Below the pieces are notes generated by a model. That model was given only the letters and a program-made list of their open reading frames with translations. It made no database searches and had not been told where the DNA came from. This document shows, piece by piece, positions 10,812 through 18,886 of a stretch of 64,000 nucleotides of DNA. The position numbers and the translations under genes are program-made. Source of the DNA: Hymenobacter busanensis (lineage in GTDB: Bacteria > Bacteroidota > Bacteroidia > Cytophagales > Hymenobacteraceae). Every line of letters begins with the position of its first letter. Positions within the stretch are counted from its first letter, which is position 1. Where the stretch lies: assembly GCF_008727865.1 (NCBI RefSeq), contig NZ_VTWU01000006.1, forward strand, positions 248,001-312,000, given 5' to 3'.

Positions 10812-11054
10812 GTGCTCTGGCTCGTTAGCGGAACCGGGCGCCCGGCCCCGGTCCTGACGGTGTACCCCAACCCGGCCAGCGAGGCGGCGGCCTGCACCTT
10901 CCGCCTAATTACCCCCTATGGCCGGGCCGTGCGCACCGGGCGCGGGGTGGCCGCACCCATCAGTCTGGTCGGCGTACCGGCCGGCACCTACCTGCTGGAG
11001 TTGACCGACGCGGCCGGCCACCGGCTCACGCGCCGCGTGCAAGTGAACCCGTAA
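10812..11054 (+). CDS. Miniature T9SS sorting-domain protein
   Basis: An 80-codon frame from GTG 10812 with no ATG. Codons before the GTG are also hydrophobic (WFLWLLAV), so the product looks like a signal sequence joined directly to a type IX C-terminal sorting domain. TVYPNPAS is the classical opening, GVPAGTYLLELTDAAG the middle, and TRRVQVNP the final strand. Normally that domain is the last 70-80 residues of a large secreted protein; here there is no cargo. An ATG at 10742 precedes it in another frame, so a one-base shift may have disconnected the natural start. It may be a remnant of a duplicated neighbour rather than an active gene. The next gene starts 11 bp after its stop and encodes a similar C-terminus. 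Confidence 0.5.
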   Translation: MLWLVSGTGRPAPVLTVYPNPASEAAACTFRLITPYGRAVRTGRGVAAPISLVGVPAGTYLLELTDAAGHRLTRRVQVNP

Positions 11055-11064
11055 GTACAGCACG

Positions 11065-12498
11065 ATGAAACGCATCCTTTGCCTTTTCTGGCTGGTGGTC
11101 GTGCTGGGGCCGCCGGCCATCGCCCAGCTACTCTACCAGCGCGTGTACGGCTCGGCCGGCGACGAAAGCTGGGGCTACCTGACGCCCGTACGCAGCGGCG
11201 GCTATTTGGTCGTGGGCACCCAGCAACGGTTGCCCACGGGACCGGCAGACGAAAAACTCTACTTGGTGCGCACTAACGCGCAAGGCGACACACTCTGGAC
11301 GCGCCGGCACAAGCTGCCGGGCTTTACCGGCATCAACGTGCACGGCATATGCGAAAACGCTGCCGGGCAAGTTCTCATCGCGGCCAGCGGCGGGGACCTC
11401 AACGTCGGATTTCTTGACCAAGCCATGCTAGTGCTGCTAAGCCCGCAGGGCGACACGCTCTGGACACGCAAGACTGGCGGCCCCACAAACGACTTCTATT
11501 CCAGTTTACTGCTGGGCCACGACGGCAACTTTGTGCTCACCGGCACGCTCAACACCTTTCCGCAGTGGCTCAAAGTGAATGCCGCCGGGCAGGTCGTGGC
11601 CCAAACCAACATCATCTATGACGCGGCTGAAACAGGCGGGGTCGGTAGTTTATTCAAGGACAACTCCGGTTTAGGTGGCTATTGGGTGGTCAATTACAAG
11701 GCTGTAACGGGAAGTGCCCGTAAATTTTTGCATTTGACCGAGGCTGGCGTGGTCGATCAAACCAAGCCATTGTATGGCAGCGGTTACGAATTAATTTATG
11801 CTGTAGCGCCACTTCCCAACAACGGCGGCTACCTGATGAGTGTAGAAGGAAAGCTGGCACGCTTCACATCGGCGCTGGATACAGTGTGGACCAAAGACCT
11901 ACGCTACAGCAACGGTGTGGTCAGCGGTTTCGCCAGTGCGCAGCTGGTACAGCCCCTGTCCGATGGGAACTGCGTGCTGGCCGGCCAGTTCTACGACAGC
12001 GGCGGCTACCGCGTGTACCTGGCCAAAGTCAGCCCGGCCGGGCAGGTGCTGCGCGACACGGTGCTCTTCCGTGGCGGCGGCTCGGAAACCGTGCGCGGGC
12101 TGGCCGTCGAGCCCGCCACCGGCCGCTACGTGTTCAGCGGCGAAACCGCCCAGGGTCCGCGTGGCGGCAACGACCTGTTCCTGGGTATCCACGCCCCGTG
12201 GCGCGTGCTGCCCGCCCGCGCCCCGGCCCACTTGTATACGGCCCCGCTGGCGGCCTGGCCCATTCCCGTGGCCAGCGGCCACGATGCGCTGCACCTGCGC
12301 GCGGCCCAGCCGCTCGCTGGCCCGCTCACGCTCTGCGACGCGCTGGGCCGCCAGGTGCGCACCTGGCCCGCCGTCCGCGCCGCCACCGACGCCGCTGGCC
12401 AGGAGGTGTCGCTGGCCGGCGTGCCGGCGGGCCTGTACCTGCTCCACGCCACCGACGCGGCCGGCCGCCGCTACGTGGCCCGCGTGCTGCGCGAGTAA
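11065..12498 (+). CDS. Secreted repeat protein with T9SS type A sorting domain
   Basis: 477 residues. Residues 1-20 (MKRILCLFWLVVVLGPPAIA) are a signal peptide. Residues about 25-370 contain repeated propeller-like blades built around GDTLWTR and GDTLWTRK, separated by GGYLVVG, DGNFVLTGT and GNCVLAGQF strands, as in delta-60-type beta-propeller proteins of Bacteroidota. The last ~80 residues resemble a T9SS sorting domain (RQVRTWPAV, GVPAGLYLLHATDAAG, RYVARVLRE). It is predicted to be exported by Sec, then across the outer membrane by type IX secretion. The central part (11600-11900) is less GC-rich than the ends. The function is unknown; such propellers usually bind other molecules. A hairpin follows at 12530. 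Confidence 0.8.
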   Translation: MKRILCLFWLVVVLGPPAIAQLLYQRVYGSAGDESWGYLTPVRSGGYLVVGTQQRLPTGPADEKLYLVRTNAQGDTLWTRRHKLPGFTGINVHGICENAAGQVLIAASGGDLNVGFLDQAMLVLLSPQGDTLWTRKTGGPTNDFYSSLLLGHDGNFVLTGTLNTFPQWLKVNAAGQVVAQTNIIYDAAETGGVGSLFKDNSGLGGYWVVNYKAVTGSARKFLHLTEAGVVDQTKPLYGSGYELIYAVAPLPNNGGYLMSVEGKLARFTSALDTVWTKDLRYSNGVVSGFASAQLVQPLSDGNCVLAGQFYDSGGYRVYLAKVSPAGQVLRDTVLFRGGGSETVRGLAVEPATGRYVFSGETAQGPRGGNDLFLGIHAPWRVLPARAPAHLYTAPLAAWPIPVASGHDALHLRAAQPLAGPLTLCDALGRQVRTWPAVRAATDAAGQEVSLAGVPAGLYLLHATDAAGRRYVARVLRE

Positions 12499-12529
12499 GC
12501 CCGGCAGCTTTACGTCCGTTGTCCGGTGC

Positions 12530-12564
12530 CAACGCCCGGCCGTGTGCTCTACGGCCGGGCGTTG
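12530..12564 (+). terminator. Hairpin 3' of the T9SS propeller gene
   Basis: Perfect 13-bp arms (CAACGCCCGGCCG and its complement) with a 9-nt loop, 32 bp after the stop at 12498. It lacks a U-tract, so it may protect or process the 3' end rather than terminate transcription alone. Confidence 0.55.
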
Positions 12565-12713
12565 CCGCTTCACCCCGGCCTGAATCAACCCGCGAAACCA
12601 GGCTGGTCTGCCAGCGAAGCCCGAGGTGCCCGGCACCCACAAGCTCGACTATAACATTTACTGAAAACGTCGGGTAAATACTGGCCTCTGTTCAACCAAA
12701 ATCGTTTCCCGCC

Positions 12714-13601
12714 ATGAGCACTTACAATCAGCACCGCGACGACGATGACCGCAACTACCGCGGCCGAAACCAGAACTCGGACTTCCAAAACCGCGACCGG
12801 AACCGCTGGAGCGACGACGACAGCGACTACCGTCGCAGCCAGAACCAGTACGGTAGCAACCGCTACGGCCAAGACGACGAAAGCACCCGCGGCGTGAGCG
12901 GCAACGACGGCTACAGCCGCGGCTCGTCGTCTTCGTCGGACCAGGGGCGCTACGGCCGCTCGTCCTACGGCTCGTCGTCGGGCATGGACAACTACGGCAG
13001 CTCCTCCAGCTACGGCTCTTCCTCGGGCATGGGCCGCGGCTACGACGAAAACCGCTACGGCAGCCAGAGCGGCATGGGCCGCACCAGCTACGGCAGCCAA
13101 TACGACAACGACGACTACAACCGCCGGGGCATGGGCCGCTCGAACCAGGGCAGCATGAACCAATACGATTCTGACCGCAACCGCAGCGGCTCGTCTTACG
13201 GCAGCTCTTCCCACGGCGACTCCGACTACGGCAGCTCGCGCGGCCAGGGCGGCTACAGCAACTCCGGCTACGGCAGCTCCAACTACGGTTCCCAGAACAT
13301 GAGCAGCAGAGGTTCCCAAGGCATGGACCGCGGCCGCTACAACGACCAGGACGATTACAGCCGCGGCTCGTCGATGAGCCAGAACCGGGGCATGAGCGGC
13401 TACGGCAGCAACAGCTACGGCAATTCGCGCTCCGACTACGGCCAGAACAGCTACATGGACAGCGACGAAAACAGCCGCTACCGCACCAACCGCGGCCGCG
13501 AAGACCGCGACCGTGACCAAGGCCACCGCGGCATCATGGACCGCATTGGCGACTGGTTCAGCGGCGACGATGACGACGACCGGAACCGCTACCGGCGCTA
13601 G
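12714..13601 (+). CDS. Low-complexity Gly/Tyr/Ser-rich protein (FUS-like)
   Basis: 295 residues, almost entirely disordered. The core (about residues 55-255) repeats SYGSSSGM, YGSS, NYGS and GYGS units interspersed with Asp/Asn/Arg. It has very few aliphatic residues and no cysteine, signal peptide or membrane span. The N-terminus is polar (HRDDDDRNYRGRNQN). The C-terminus is the only ordered-looking part: IMDRIGDWFSGDDDDDRNRYRR-like, with GDWFSGDD recalling the short SWFGD-type motif of some Hymenobacter proteins; I recall that family only loosely. Tyr-rich [G/S]Y[G/S] repeats with Arg are the composition of FUS-type proteins that undergo phase separation. A cytoplasmic or stress role is inference only. 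A hairpin follows the stop. Confidence 0.75.
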   Translation: MSTYNQHRDDDDRNYRGRNQNSDFQNRDRNRWSDDDSDYRRSQNQYGSNRYGQDDESTRGVSGNDGYSRGSSSSSDQGRYGRSSYGSSSGMDNYGSSSSYGSSSGMGRGYDENRYGSQSGMGRTSYGSQYDNDDYNRRGMGRSNQGSMNQYDSDRNRSGSSYGSSSHGDSDYGSSRGQGGYSNSGYGSSNYGSQNMSSRGSQGMDRGRYNDQDDYSRGSSMSQNRGMSGYGSNSYGNSRSDYGQNSYMDSDENSRYRTNRGREDRDRDQGHRGIMDRIGDWFSGDDDDDRNRYRR

Positions 13602-13631
13602 GCGTCCGCCTTTTTCAACTACATCGAAGTG

Positions 13632-13659
13632 CAACGGCCCGGGGTTTCCCGGGCCGTTG
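13632..13659 (+). terminator. Hairpin 3' of the Gly/Tyr/Ser-rich gene
   Basis: Perfect 12-bp stem CAACGGCCCGGG with a GTTT loop, 30 bp after the stop. No run of T follows, but the stem is very stable. Confidence 0.65.
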
Positions 13660-13817
13660 TAGTTTCGGGCAGCAAAGCCGGGCCGTTGAGGGCTGCCGTG
13701 CCACGCTGACCGAGGCCAAAACCTTTCCATTGCCAGGCCTGTACGCTCCTTTACGTGTTCAACGCTCCACCCTGCCGCCGCGCCTGCTAGCCGGTGGCCG
13801 CCGTTGTTGCCGCTAGT

Positions 13818-16475
13818 ATGCCCGCCACTCCCCTATCTGCTTTACGCGCTGTTTTCCCTCCCGACGACCTGCTGCACGGCCTGCTCGACGCGTCGTTGGT
13901 GGGCACTGGGTTGTACCAGCCGGTTTTTGCCGCCGACGGCAGCGTGGTCGATTTTACCATCCTGCTCTTCAATGCCGAAGCCCAGCGCATTCTGGGGCAG
14001 CCCGAGCGGCCCACGCAAACCTACCTGCAGCTGTTTCCGCACACGCAGGAAACGGGCGTTTTCGACTTCCACCGGCGCGCCTTCGAGAGCGGCATTCCGG
14101 CCCGGCTCGACGTGAATTACCAGGGCGACGGCCTCGACAACTTTTTCCGCCTCTCAGCCCGGCGTGTGGGTCAGGGACTGGTGGTGAGCTTCACCGACAC
14201 CTCCGACCAAACCCGCACCGCCGTAGAGGACGCCCTGCGCGACAGTCAGCGGCGCGAGCAGGCAGCCCGCGCCGACGCCGAGCGGCAGCGCAACCTGCTG
14301 GAAGCGGTTATTCACCAAGCCCCGGTGGCCATTGGGTTCATTACCGGTTCCGAGCAAATCATTACCTCCGTCAACCCCTTGATGGCTACCATCTGGGGCC
14401 GCACGCCCGAGCAGGTGCTGGGCCTGCCGTTGCTGGAAGCGCTGCCCGAACTCCGCGGCCAGGGTTTCGATGCCCTTGTGGACCAGGTGTTGCGCACAGG
14501 AGTGCCACACGTGGGCAGCGAAATGCCGGCGCGGCTGCTGCGCCATGGCCAGCTCGAAACCAACTACTACAACTTTGTTTACCAGCCTTTCTACGACGAA
14601 GCCGGCGCGGTCATCGGCGTGATTGACGTGGCGGTGGAAGTAACCGACCAGGTGCGGGCGCGGCAGCTCGTGGAGGAAAGCCGGCAGGAGCTGCAGGTGC
14701 TTAATATCCAACTGGAGGCCGCCAACGAAGACTTGGCCGCCATCAACGAGGAAATGGAGGCCGCCAACGAAGAAATCCGGGCCAATCACAACGAGTTGCT
14801 CACGGCTCAGCAGGCCCTGCAAGTCCTCAACCACGACCTGGAAGCCCGCGTGGCCGCGGGCACCCGCCAGGCCCAGCAGGCCCAGAAAGAAGCCGAGCAC
14901 CAGCGCGCCCGGCTCGAGCGGTTTTTCATGCAGGCCCCGGCCGCTATCTGCATCCTCGATGGCCCGGAGCTGGTGTTTGAATTAGTGAATCCGGGCTACC
15001 AGCAGCTGTTTCCGGAGCGGCAGCTGCTGGGCAAACGCATTCTGGATGCGCTGCCGGAAATTGCCGGCCACGCCGTGCATGAGACATTCCGGCACGTGTT
15101 TGAAACGGGCAAAACCCACGAAGAGCAAAGCCTGCTGATTCCCTTGGCGCGGCCCGACGACGGGGTGCTGGAAGACCGGTACTTCACCTTCATCCAGCAG
15201 GCCCGCTTCGACGACGAAGGGTGCATCGACGGGGTGCTGGTGTTTGCGTTTGAAGTAACGGAACAGGTACAGGCGCGGCACCGCGCCGAGCAGGCCGGGC
15301 AGGAGTTTCGCACGCTCACCGACGCCATTCCGCACCTGGTGTGGACGGCCACGCCCGGCGGCGAAGTCGATTACTGCAACGACCAATGGTTTGCGTACAC
15401 CGGCAGCACACCGTCGGAAAGCTACGGCCAGGGCTGGGCTTCATTCTACCACTCCTACGACCTGCCGGGGCTGCAACAACATTGGATGCAGGCCGTGGCC
15501 AGCGGCACACCCTATCAAATACAGGCCCGCCTGCGCCGCCACGACGGCATCTACCACTGGTTTATGGTGCGCGTGGTGGCCCTGCGCAACGCGCGCGGCG
15601 CCGTCACGAAGTGGTTTGGCACGTGCACCGACATCCACGAGCAAAAAGGCTTGGCCGAAGCCCTGCAGCTGGCCAGCCGAAAACTGGCCACCACCAACCG
15701 CGACCTGCGCGCAGCCAACGAAAAAGCGCAGCACGCCAACCAGGAGCTGGGCATAACCAACGAGCAGCTCACGCGCATCAACCAAGACCTCGACAATTTC
15801 GTGTACACGGCCTCGCACGACCTCAAGCAGCCGCTGCACAACATGGCGGGGGTGTTTGAGGAACTCAAGCGCACGGCCACGTTCAACGACCCGGAAGCCG
15901 AAAAGCTGGTCAACATGTTCGAGGTGGCGTTGCAGCAAATTCACAGCACCATCCACGGCTTGTCGCAGGTGGTGCAGGTAGAGCGGCTGACGGAGCACTT
16001 GCCCGCGGAGCCCGTAGCCGTGCACGACCTCGCCCAAAACGTCATCCAGAGTATGCAGGCGCAGGCCAGCGCACAGAAAGCCCACTTCGAGCTCGATTTT
16101 TCGGCCGTTCCCACACTGCGTTTCGCCCGCACCAGCCTGCAGAGCATTCTGTACAACCTGCTCAGCAATGCCCTGAAGTATGCCGCGCCCGGGCGTGAGC
16201 CCCGGGTGCGGGTAACCACGGAGCTGGAACCCGACGGGGCGCCCACCCTCGTGGTGCAGGACAACGGCCTGGGCCTGGACCTGGAGCGCTACGGCACCGA
16301 CCTGTTCCAGATGTTCCGGCGCTTTCACACCCACGTGGCCGGCTCGGGCATGGGCCTCTACCTCATCAACCGAATTGTGCAGCAGGCCGGCGGCCGCATC
16401 GACGTTGAGAGCAGCTTGGGCCAGGGCACCACGTTTCGAGTGCGGCTGCCCGCCAATGCGTTGCCCGCTGCTTGA
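13818..16475 (+). CDS. Multi-PAS sensor histidine kinase
   Basis: 885-residue cytoplasmic kinase. It appears to carry four PAS units in order: about 20-130, 165-285, 365-490 and 505-620. The second and third are separated by a long coiled coil built from LEAANEDLAAINEEMEAANEE-type heptads. A second coiled coil (LQLASRKLATTNRDL) leads to the HisKA domain with TASHDLKQPL (phosphorylated H667) and a HATPase domain with NLLSNALKYA (N box), DNGLGLD (G1) and GSGMGLYLI (G2). There is no membrane span and no receiver domain, and no response regulator adjoins it, so its partner is elsewhere. GTG 13794 is an alternative start eight codons upstream. Its stop is 16 bp from that of the convergent DinB-fold gene. 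Confidence 0.9.
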   Translation: MPATPLSALRAVFPPDDLLHGLLDASLVGTGLYQPVFAADGSVVDFTILLFNAEAQRILGQPERPTQTYLQLFPHTQETGVFDFHRRAFESGIPARLDVNYQGDGLDNFFRLSARRVGQGLVVSFTDTSDQTRTAVEDALRDSQRREQAARADAERQRNLLEAVIHQAPVAIGFITGSEQIITSVNPLMATIWGRTPEQVLGLPLLEALPELRGQGFDALVDQVLRTGVPHVGSEMPARLLRHGQLETNYYNFVYQPFYDEAGAVIGVIDVAVEVTDQVRARQLVEESRQELQVLNIQLEAANEDLAAINEEMEAANEEIRANHNELLTAQQALQVLNHDLEARVAAGTRQAQQAQKEAEHQRARLERFFMQAPAAICILDGPELVFELVNPGYQQLFPERQLLGKRILDALPEIAGHAVHETFRHVFETGKTHEEQSLLIPLARPDDGVLEDRYFTFIQQARFDDEGCIDGVLVFAFEVTEQVQARHRAEQAGQEFRTLTDAIPHLVWTATPGGEVDYCNDQWFAYTGSTPSESYGQGWASFYHSYDLPGLQQHWMQAVASGTPYQIQARLRRHDGIYHWFMVRVVALRNARGAVTKWFGTCTDIHEQKGLAEALQLASRKLATTNRDLRAANEKAQHANQELGITNEQLTRINQDLDNFVYTASHDLKQPLHNMAGVFEELKRTATFNDPEAEKLVNMFEVALQQIHSTIHGLSQVVQVERLTEHLPAEPVAVHDLAQNVIQSMQAQASAQKAHFELDFSAVPTLRFARTSLQSILYNLLSNALKYAAPGREPRVRVTTELEPDGAPTLVVQDNGLGLDLERYGTDLFQMFRRFHTHVAGSGMGLYLINRIVQQAGGRIDVESSLGQGTTFRVRLPANALPAA

Positions 16476-16491
16476 GTCGTTGCGGCAAGCC

Positions 16492-17040
16492 TCAGCTGGT
16501 CTGGAGCAACGGCATTACCCGCTCGCGCCAAAGCTGCAAGTGGTGGGCTTCGTGGCCGGCCAGCATGTAGGCCAGGGCGCGCACGCTTACCGGCATGTCG
16601 CTGGCGGTGCCCAAGCGCGCAAACGCCTCCTCTGGCAACGACTCCAGCAAGGCCAGCGTGGCGGCGCGCACGGCATCGTACTCGCGCAGAATATCGGTCA
16701 GCGGCCGCGCATCGGCGCCGGAAAGCGCGGTAAACTGGTCCTGGTCGAAGCCGGGCAAGGCTTGCTGGTCGCCGCGGGCAATGCGCAGCAGGCGGTAGGC
16801 AAAAACGCGTTCGGTGTCGATGATGTGCCCCAGGGTTTCCTTGATGCTCCATTTGCCGGGCGCGTAGCGTAGCAGGGCCTGCTCGTCGGTGAGGTGGCCC
16901 AGCAGCGCGTGTACCGCGGCAGCTTGCTCGCGCAGCTGCTGTACCGGGTCGTGGCCCTCGGGAATCTGCTGAATGTAGCGCAGGTAGTAAGCGCCGTACT
17001 CGTGAGCGGCGGGGCGGGTGGTGCGGAAGTTCGTCGTCAT
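16492..17040 (-). CDS. DinB-fold (DinB/YfiT-type) metal-binding protein
   Basis: 182-residue four-helix-bundle protein of the DinB superfamily, named after B. subtilis DinB and unrelated to DNA polymerase IV. It shows KWSIKETLGHIIDTERVFAYRLL with a first metal-binding His in GHIIDTE, and MLAGHEAHHLQLWRERV with the second histidine pair near the C-terminus. Members are often thiol-S-transferases (bacillithiol or mycothiol type) or of unknown function, so the substrate is open. It lies 53 bp downstream of the DNA polymerase IV gene on the same strand, so they are likely co-transcribed. Confidence 0.85.
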   Translation of the reverse strand: MTTNFRTTRPAAHEYGAYYLRYIQQIPEGHDPVQQLREQAAAVHALLGHLTDEQALLRYAPGKWSIKETLGHIIDTERVFAYRLLRIARGDQQALPGFDQDQFTALSGADARPLTDILREYDAVRAATLALLESLPEEAFARLGTASDMPVSVRALAYMLAGHEAHHLQLWRERVMPLLQTS

Positions 17041-17093
17041 GGGGCGAAACTACGCGTTTCCGACAAGGCCGCAGAGTACCGTTCCCACTGGCA

Positions 17094-18173
17094 TCAGAAC
17101 GGAAACATGAGCTGCTGGCCGGGTGTCGGTTCGCTGCTGTCAAGGTTGGAGAGCGAGGCGCCCAGCAGCCGCACGCCTTTCGGCAGCGGAAACAACGACG
17201 TGAGCAGTTCCACGCTCACCTGCTCCAGCCGGCCCCGGGACGGAATAGGCGCCAGGTAGGTGCGGCTGCGGGTGAGTTGCTGAAAGTCGGCGTACTTCAC
17301 CTTCACCGTAATGGTACGGCCCAGCACCCCGGTGCGCTGGCAATGCGCCCACACGTCGTCGAGGCAGGGCTGCAGACCGTTGATGAGTTCCTCGGGCTCG
17401 GTCAGGTCCTGCTCGAAGGTGGTTTCCGAGCCCACCGATTTGCGTACGCGGTCGGCCTCTACGGGGCGGTGGTCGATGGCGCGGGCAATGGCGTAGTAGT
17501 AGCTGCCGGCCTTGCCGAAGTGCTGCCGCAGCACCTCTTCGGGCAGGGCGCGCAAATCGAGGCCGGTGAAAATGCCCAGCTGGTTCAGGCGCGTCGCCGT
17601 CACGGGCCCGATGCCGTGAAACTCGCCCACGGCCAGCGCCTCCACAAACGCCGGGCCTTCGTGCGGCCGAATCACGAACTGCCCGTTGGGCTTGCGGTAG
17701 TCGGAGGCCAGCTTCGCCAGAAACTTGTTGTACGACACGCCCGCCGAGGCCGTGAGCTGCGTTTGCTCGAAAATGCGCGCCCGAATTTCCTGCGCGATGC
17801 GCGTGGCCGAGGTCATGTGCTTGTGGTTCTCGGTCACGTCGAGGTAGGCCTCGTCGAGCGACAAGGGCTCGATGAGCGACGTGTATTCGGCAAAAATGGC
17901 CCGGATTTGCCGCGACACGTCTTTGTACACCTCGAAGCGCGGCTTCACAAACACCAGCTCGGGGCATTTGCGCTGGGCCACCACCGAGGGCATGGCCGAG
18001 CGCACCCCAAACTGCCGGGCCTCGTAGCTGGCCGCCGCCACCACACCGCGCTGCCGCGAGCCGCCCACCGCCACCGGCCGCCCGCGCAGCTCGGGGTGGT
18101 CACGCTGCTCCACCGACGCGTAAAACGCGTCCATGTCGAGGTGAATGATTTTGCGTTGCGCGGCCGACTCCAC
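17094..18173 (-). CDS. dinB: DNA polymerase IV (Y-family translesion polymerase)
   Basis: Error-prone polymerase that bypasses damaged template, 359 residues as in E. coli DinB. Conserved blocks are IIHLDMDAFYASVEQRD (first catalytic Asp), AAASYEARQFGVRSAM, SLDEAYLDVTEN (catalytic Asp/Glu pair), TASAGVSYNKFLAKLASDYRKPNGQ, and the little-finger domain ending in RLLGASLSNLDS. It ends in QQLMFPF, which fits the beta-clamp-binding peptide Q-x-x-(L/M)-F. The start is GTG 18173: the frame closes upstream and the next ATG lies inside the catalytic motif. I saw no LexA box in the 130 bp upstream. Confidence 0.96.
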   Translation of the reverse strand: MESAAQRKIIHLDMDAFYASVEQRDHPELRGRPVAVGGSRQRGVVAAASYEARQFGVRSAMPSVVAQRKCPELVFVKPRFEVYKDVSRQIRAIFAEYTSLIEPLSLDEAYLDVTENHKHMTSATRIAQEIRARIFEQTQLTASAGVSYNKFLAKLASDYRKPNGQFVIRPHEGPAFVEALAVGEFHGIGPVTATRLNQLGIFTGLDLRALPEEVLRQHFGKAGSYYYAIARAIDHRPVEADRVRKSVGSETTFEQDLTEPEELINGLQPCLDDVWAHCQRTGVLGRTITVKVKYADFQQLTRSRTYLAPIPSRGRLEQVSVELLTSLFPLPKGVRLLGASLSNLDSSEPTPGQQLMFPF

Positions 18174-18303
18174 TGGGTGCTTCTGCTGGGCTCACGAAGG
18201 TACGATGGCCGGAGCGTGGCATCAAGCGCGGGCGAGCAGCCGCGGTGGCAAAACGCACCACGCCCGCGCCTGTTACCCGTTGGCAATACGGGCACGATGC
18301 GCG

Positions 18304-18711
18304 TTAGGAGGCGGCGGGCCGGGCCTGCTGGTGAATTTCGGGAATGCCCAGCCGCTGCACGGTGTCGCCCTCAAAGTCGAACTCGATGAGCACGGCCGGC
18401 TCGTCGCCCTCCACCCAGCCGTCGTGGCCCGGCTCGATGGCCACTACCTGCGGCGCCCGAAACACCTCAACGGCGCCGTCGGCGTACTGAATGTGGAAGC
18501 TGCCGCGGGCCAGAAAGCCTACGTGCGCGTGCATGCACAGCGGGGTGCCCACCACCGGCTGCATGTTCTTCGACCACCGAAAGCCCACGGGATACACCAC
18601 GCGCTTCACCCGGGCTTCGCCGGTGCGCACCACGTCTACCTGCACCCCGCCAATTTCGCGGCGCTGGGCACCGGGCATCGGTGCCAATAATGAATCGTCG
18701 GTTGGGTTCAT
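18304..18711 (-). CDS. Cupin-domain protein
   Basis: 135-residue single-cupin protein. RWSKNMQPVVGTPLCMHAHVGFLARGSFHIQYADG fits cupin motif 1 (G-x5-H-x-H-x3,4-E-x6-G) in degenerate form: HAH is present but the usual Glu is replaced. VVAIEPGHDGWVEGDEPAVLIEF is motif 2 with a His (PGHDGW). The metal-binding set is therefore at least partly kept. No partner gene suggests a substrate. ATG 18711 (MNPTDDS) is preferred over the open frame further upstream. It lies 130 bp upstream of dinB on the same strand. Confidence 0.75.
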   Translation of the reverse strand: MNPTDDSLLAPMPGAQRREIGGVQVDVVRTGEARVKRVVYPVGFRWSKNMQPVVGTPLCMHAHVGFLARGSFHIQYADGAVEVFRAPQVVAIEPGHDGWVEGDEPAVLIEFDFEGDTVQRLGIPEIHQQARPAAS

Positions 18712-18886
18712 GCACCTCTGGTTTACGGGTGGATAAGAGGAATCGGGTTGCTTCGGGCAGCCCAACTGGGGTAAGATAGCAGTTCGGGGTTAATATTCAG
18801 CTCCGGTTTGGCAGGTGCTTTTCCGAACCGCGCGCCGCGCGAAATGCGTAGGTAGCAGGCTCTCTTTATCGGCAGACTTACTTGCA

